Program-made: the position numbers and the translations under genes
NCBI RefSeq assembly: GCF_027887165.1
Contig: NC_077227.1
Location: 439,075,612 to 439,139,611 of the forward strand
Length of the DNA: 64,000 bases
Origin: Monodelphis domestica
Taxonomy: Eukaryota > Chordata > Mammalia > Didelphimorphia > Didelphidae
Reading direction: 5' to 3'
Notes under the pieces: generated by a model
What the model saw: only the letters and a program-made list of their open reading frames with translations
Databases searched by the model: none
What the model was told of the DNA's origin: nothing
Shown: positions 60,728 to 64,000 of the stretch, piece by piece
Layout of the letters: every line of letters begins with the position of its first letter
How positions within the stretch are numbered: position 1 is the first letter of the stretch

Positions 60728-61795
60728 TGAAGAAAAGGGAGAAAGGAGGAAGAAAGAGTAAAGTGAGGCAGAGAAGAAAAATTACAAGATGAAGGGGAGA
60801 AAAAATGAGAAAGGGAGTTAAAGAAGAAGTAGAAGGTGGGAAAAGAAGGGAGAACAAGAGGTGAAAAGAAAAGAAGGAGAAATAGAAAGAGAAGGAAAAT
60901 AAAGAAGATAAACAAGTAGAAAGAAAAGGAGGGAACAAAATAGGAGAACAAAGAAGGTCAAGAAGAAGCAAGATAAAATACGGAGCAAAAAATCAGGAAA
61001 AACTGAAAGAGAAGAGGAAAAGCCAGGAGGAGAAACAAGGAGGAGAGAGTTGATGTAGCTGGAGAAATGGCAAGAGTCAAAAATATTTGTAGAAGGATAA
61101 AAAGTGGGAGGATATTGAAGGGAAAGAGAAATAAGAGGAGGGGTTAGAGAGGGAAAGATGAAGGAGAATGCAAGAGGAGAGGAAGAACAACATCGAGGAG
61201 AACTAGTAGAAAATGAAGAGGATGGAAAAGGAGCTAGACAAGATAAAGGAGAAGAAAAGAAAGCAGGAGATAGAAAAAGTCCAAGGAGAAGAGAAAAGGA
61301 CAGGAATGAGAGAAGAAAAATAGAAGAAAGGAAAAGGGAAAGAGGAGATGGGAGGAGAAAGAAAAGGAAATGCAGGAGGAAAGTAGAAAGAAAAGAAACA
61401 GACAGAAAAGGGAAAGGAAGAAGAGCAAGAGTTAGAAGAGAAAAAAAGAGCAAAAAAAAAAAAAGATGCAAAATCCAGAGGAGAAACGGGAGCAGTAAAA
61501 AAGGCAGAAAGAAATTAAGAGATGGGAAAAGAATGGAAAGAGAAGTAGCAGAAGATAGGAGAAAAAGAAGGAGAAGGAACAGAAAATGATAAAAACAGAA
61601 AGGTAATTTTAAAAAAGAAGAAGGAAAAGGAAGAAGAGAAAGACAAGAAAGAAAAGGAAGAATGAAAAAGTAATAGGACAAAACAGAGCATGGAAGTAAA
61701 AGCAGTAGAAGATGGAGGAAGAGAAAGAAAAGGAAGGCAGCAGAGGGGAGGAGGAGGAGATGGAGGAGAAAGAGGCGGTGGGAAAAGAGATGAAA
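60728..61795. repeat. Polypurine tract, about 1.07 kb
   Basis: The plus strand is almost entirely A and G (GAA, GGA and AAG mixtures without a clean period). Pyrimidines are scattered singly. The long pyrimidine-strand frame it opens is a low-complexity artefact. Confidence 0.95.
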
Positions 61796-62098
61796 TGGAC
61801 CAGCGTCAATACATAATTGGAGCCACATTTTGGTATCCTAAACAGCTGGACAGTGTTACTGTCACTGTGACTAAACAGGAAGGAGCTGAATGGGACAAGC
61901 AGGTTAATGGCTTCCAAGGCCAATTGGCACTGATACTTTTTTGTACAATTTACTAATTTTCTCAAATGAGAAGGATGGAGAAAAGTGTTCATTTTTGAGA
62001 TGCAAATTTGCTATTGAACACGGAGCCTTTAAAGCCACCCAATTACAGAAAGTGCTTGACAATCTCTTTGAGTCTTTCATTTGCTGGGCTAGAATAAT
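61796..62098. other. Repeat-free block, possible conserved noncoding element
   Basis: Balanced-composition, single-copy-looking sequence between the polypurine tract and the TG repeat. No gene is recognised. Confidence 0.25.
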
Positions 62099-62101
62099 GT
62101 G

Positions 62102-62148
<47 letters not shown>

Positions 62149-62149
62149 A
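62099..62149. repeat. (TG)n microsatellite
   Basis: About 22 uninterrupted TG units. Confidence 0.97.
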
Positions 62150-62639
62150 AATCTTGCTATCGTGAGCAGCAGGTAGCAAAATGTTGATCTTTAATGTGTT
62201 AGTAAAACAGCATTCAATTTGAATATTGGCTTTTTCTGCCATCTGTACCAGTTGACACTGTTTTTCATACTAGCTTATTACATTTCTTGTACAAACATAC
62301 TTTTGGATATATCTGTTGATTTATGCTATAGTTTCTCTGGCATTTGTGTTAAAATTTCATTTTAAAAGTTATAAAAAATACTACTATTTATCCTTTCCTT
62401 AATATCCTTTATTTGATAAACTCAGAAGCTATATATCTTTCTAGAAACCAAGCTATTGATCTTGGTTCTTCTAGTAAAACTTCAAATTGACCCTCCCAAC
62501 CAAGTTCAGATTCATGTCCATACCTGAGCAAGTGTGGATATCTCTCTGAAATCACATCTATAAAAGAGTCAATCTATTAGGGTCAAAAATTTATTTTGTT
62601 TACCCCATCCCCCAAGGAAGAACCACTAAATCACTTTGA

Positions 62640-62800
62640 GGGAATTGGACCAGACGTCCTAGAAGGTGTCTTTCATCTCTAAATCTATGTTCCCATTATC
62701 CCTCTCTGTGCCTCAGTTTCTTCATCTGGTCAGTATGAGAGTTGGACTACTAGATGGTCTTTAAGGTCCCTTCCAATTCTGACATTAGGATTCTATGCCC
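62640..62800 (+). repeat. MIR/THER1 3' portion
   Basis: ctctgtgcctcagtttcttcatctgg and aggtcccttccaattctgac. Confidence 0.65.
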
Positions 62801-63509
62801 TCTCTAACAATCATGTCTTGATGTATATATTTTCTTTGCACACCCAAATTGAAAGTATATTTTAAAAGAGTGGCTCCTTGCTTTTTCAGTATAAGGTGAT
62901 AAATGTCCCAAACCATGTCTCCTGAGTCCCCCTCTATCCTCTTGTAGCTTAGCTGAATTGGGCAGGGGCAGGTAGGTATAGTGTGGGGAGGTTGATTTTC
63001 CTCACCAACACCACAAGGAAGGTAGTTTATGTCAGCAGAGAGGCCCCACAGTGGTTTGTGCATGCCTGAGGCATTCAGCCATTCTAAAAATCAGCATCGA
63101 CCAATACAGATGGTGGGAAAAGCCAACATTCAAATTGGATGCTGTTTTACCAACACGTTAAAGATCAGCGTGTCTTTAGTAACTGTTGTAACACCAGAAC
63201 AGGATTCTTTCCTTTCCAGCTTTGACAGCCTCTGATTCTCTGATCCTTTTTTCAAACATTGGTGTTAATTAGATGGGTTAGGTTAGGCTTGGAGAATATG
63301 AGATTACTGAGGAGCAAAGAACATTGCCTTCTCGCTTTCCTTGCCTCCCTTGGCCATAACCCCTAAATTTAGCCATATTTTGGCATCATGAACATAGAGC
63401 ACAGAACATTAAAGCTAGAAGAAGGGGATACCAAAAGCAAAACCTTCACAAACACATTCCTTCATCATCAGATACACCAATATGAAACAATAAACTTTCT
63501 TGATAAAAT

Positions 63510-63925
63510 ATCTCTTGGTGGTATTCCTAGCTAAAGGGAATTTCAGAGATCACAAAGTACAGCCATCTAATTTTACCAGTGTGGAAATCAATACCAAGAG
63601 AAAAGAAATTACTTTTCTATGATTGAGGAGCAAGTTTACACTGGAGCTGAGACTAGAACCCAGCTCTTGGTGGCAGCTGGGTGGCTCAGTGGATTAAGAG
63701 TCAGGACTAGAGATGGGAGGTCCTAGGTTCAAATCTGGCCTCAGACACTTCCCAGCTATGTGACCCTGGGAAAGTCACTTAACCCCCATTGCCTAACCTT
63801 TACCATTCTTTTGCCTTGGAGCCAATACATAGTATTGATTCAAAGAAGAAACATAAGGATTTTTTAAAAAATAGAACCTAGCTCTCCTGACTCAATCAAG
63901 GTCTCTTTCTAGCACACACTGTTCT
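63510..63925 (-). repeat. MIR, antisense, interrupted by a SINE
   Basis: Inverted MIR text (taccagtgtggaaatcaatacc, ctggagctgagactagaaccc) stops at the SINE and continues after it (gctctcctgactcaatc). Confidence 0.7.
63668..63871 (+). mobile_element. Marsupial tRNA-derived SINE with 14-bp target duplication
   Basis: Head tggtggcagctgggtggctc, then tcctaggttcaaatctggcc, gacccty-like core, tail cttggagccaatacatagtattg. Flanks TAGAACCCAGCTCT (63654-63667) and TAGAACCTAGCTCT (63872-63885) differ at one base. Confidence 0.92.
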
Positions 63926-64000
63926 TTTTCCTTCATTTCTTCCAATTCTTCCATATTGTCAAAGATTTTTCCTGTGTTTGCTTTGTACACTGCCTGTCCT

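Noticed and set aside
60818-61828. 336-codon Leu/Phe/Ser-rich frame, superficially like a membrane protein
   Set aside because: It is the pyrimidine strand of the polypurine tract; stop codons are depleted by composition alone.
63668-63720. tRNA-like head with possible A and B boxes
   Set aside because: It is the tRNA-derived head of the SINE, not a tRNA gene; no cloverleaf can be closed.

Overview
The window is mammalian nuclear DNA and almost certainly marsupial, probably opossum-like. The evidence is: a multi-exon cyclin gene with GT-AG introns; many MIR/THER1, L2 and L3/CR1 copies; tRNA-derived SINEs of the type common in opossum; a marsupial-type L1 3' end; and a Charlie-group hAT element resembling OposCharlie. 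The exact species cannot be fixed from the sequence.

There is one protein-coding gene, on the minus strand at about 2.55-14.8 kb. It is G1/S cyclin E1 (CCNE1). All eleven coding exons can be placed from splice sites and from similarity to human cyclin E1, and they join in frame into a 732-residue protein (human has 410). The cyclin box, the MRSIL hydrophobic patch, the [14 protein letters not shown] centrosome-targeting stretch, the RSRKRK nuclear signal and both Thr-Pro degrons (LTPDK and LTPPQS) are present. The promoter side (about 13.2-15.3 kb) is a CpG island with a TATA box, a CTG repeat, a CCN-rich stretch, a GC minisatellite and a duplicated splice donor. The 3' side has AATAAA signals and three 8-base matches to the miR-15/16 seed.

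The main discovery is in coding exon 3. Where human cyclin E1 has roughly 22 residues between MPRE and the RSRKRK signal, this gene has a 362-codon acidic exon made of 12-residue tandem units. Twelve of those units carry a perfect LxCxE motif (LICEE, LVCEE, LMCDE, LICDE, LICGE), the pocket-protein (RB/p107/p130) docking signature of E7, E1A, large T antigen and D-type cyclins; a thirteenth reads FICEE. The VxCxE-like motif inside the cyclin fold (VDCLE in human) reads MGCFD here. The simplest reading is a cyclin E carrying a multivalent RB-docking tail.

From 15.3 to 64 kb no host gene can be supported. This fits the long intergenic stretch upstream of CCNE1 in human. It holds old interspersed repeats, microsatellites, a roughly 1.1 kb polypurine tract, a fold-back pair of 120-bp repeats, a pair of roughly 600-bp direct repeats, and a few single-copy, repeat-poor blocks that may be conserved regulatory DNA.
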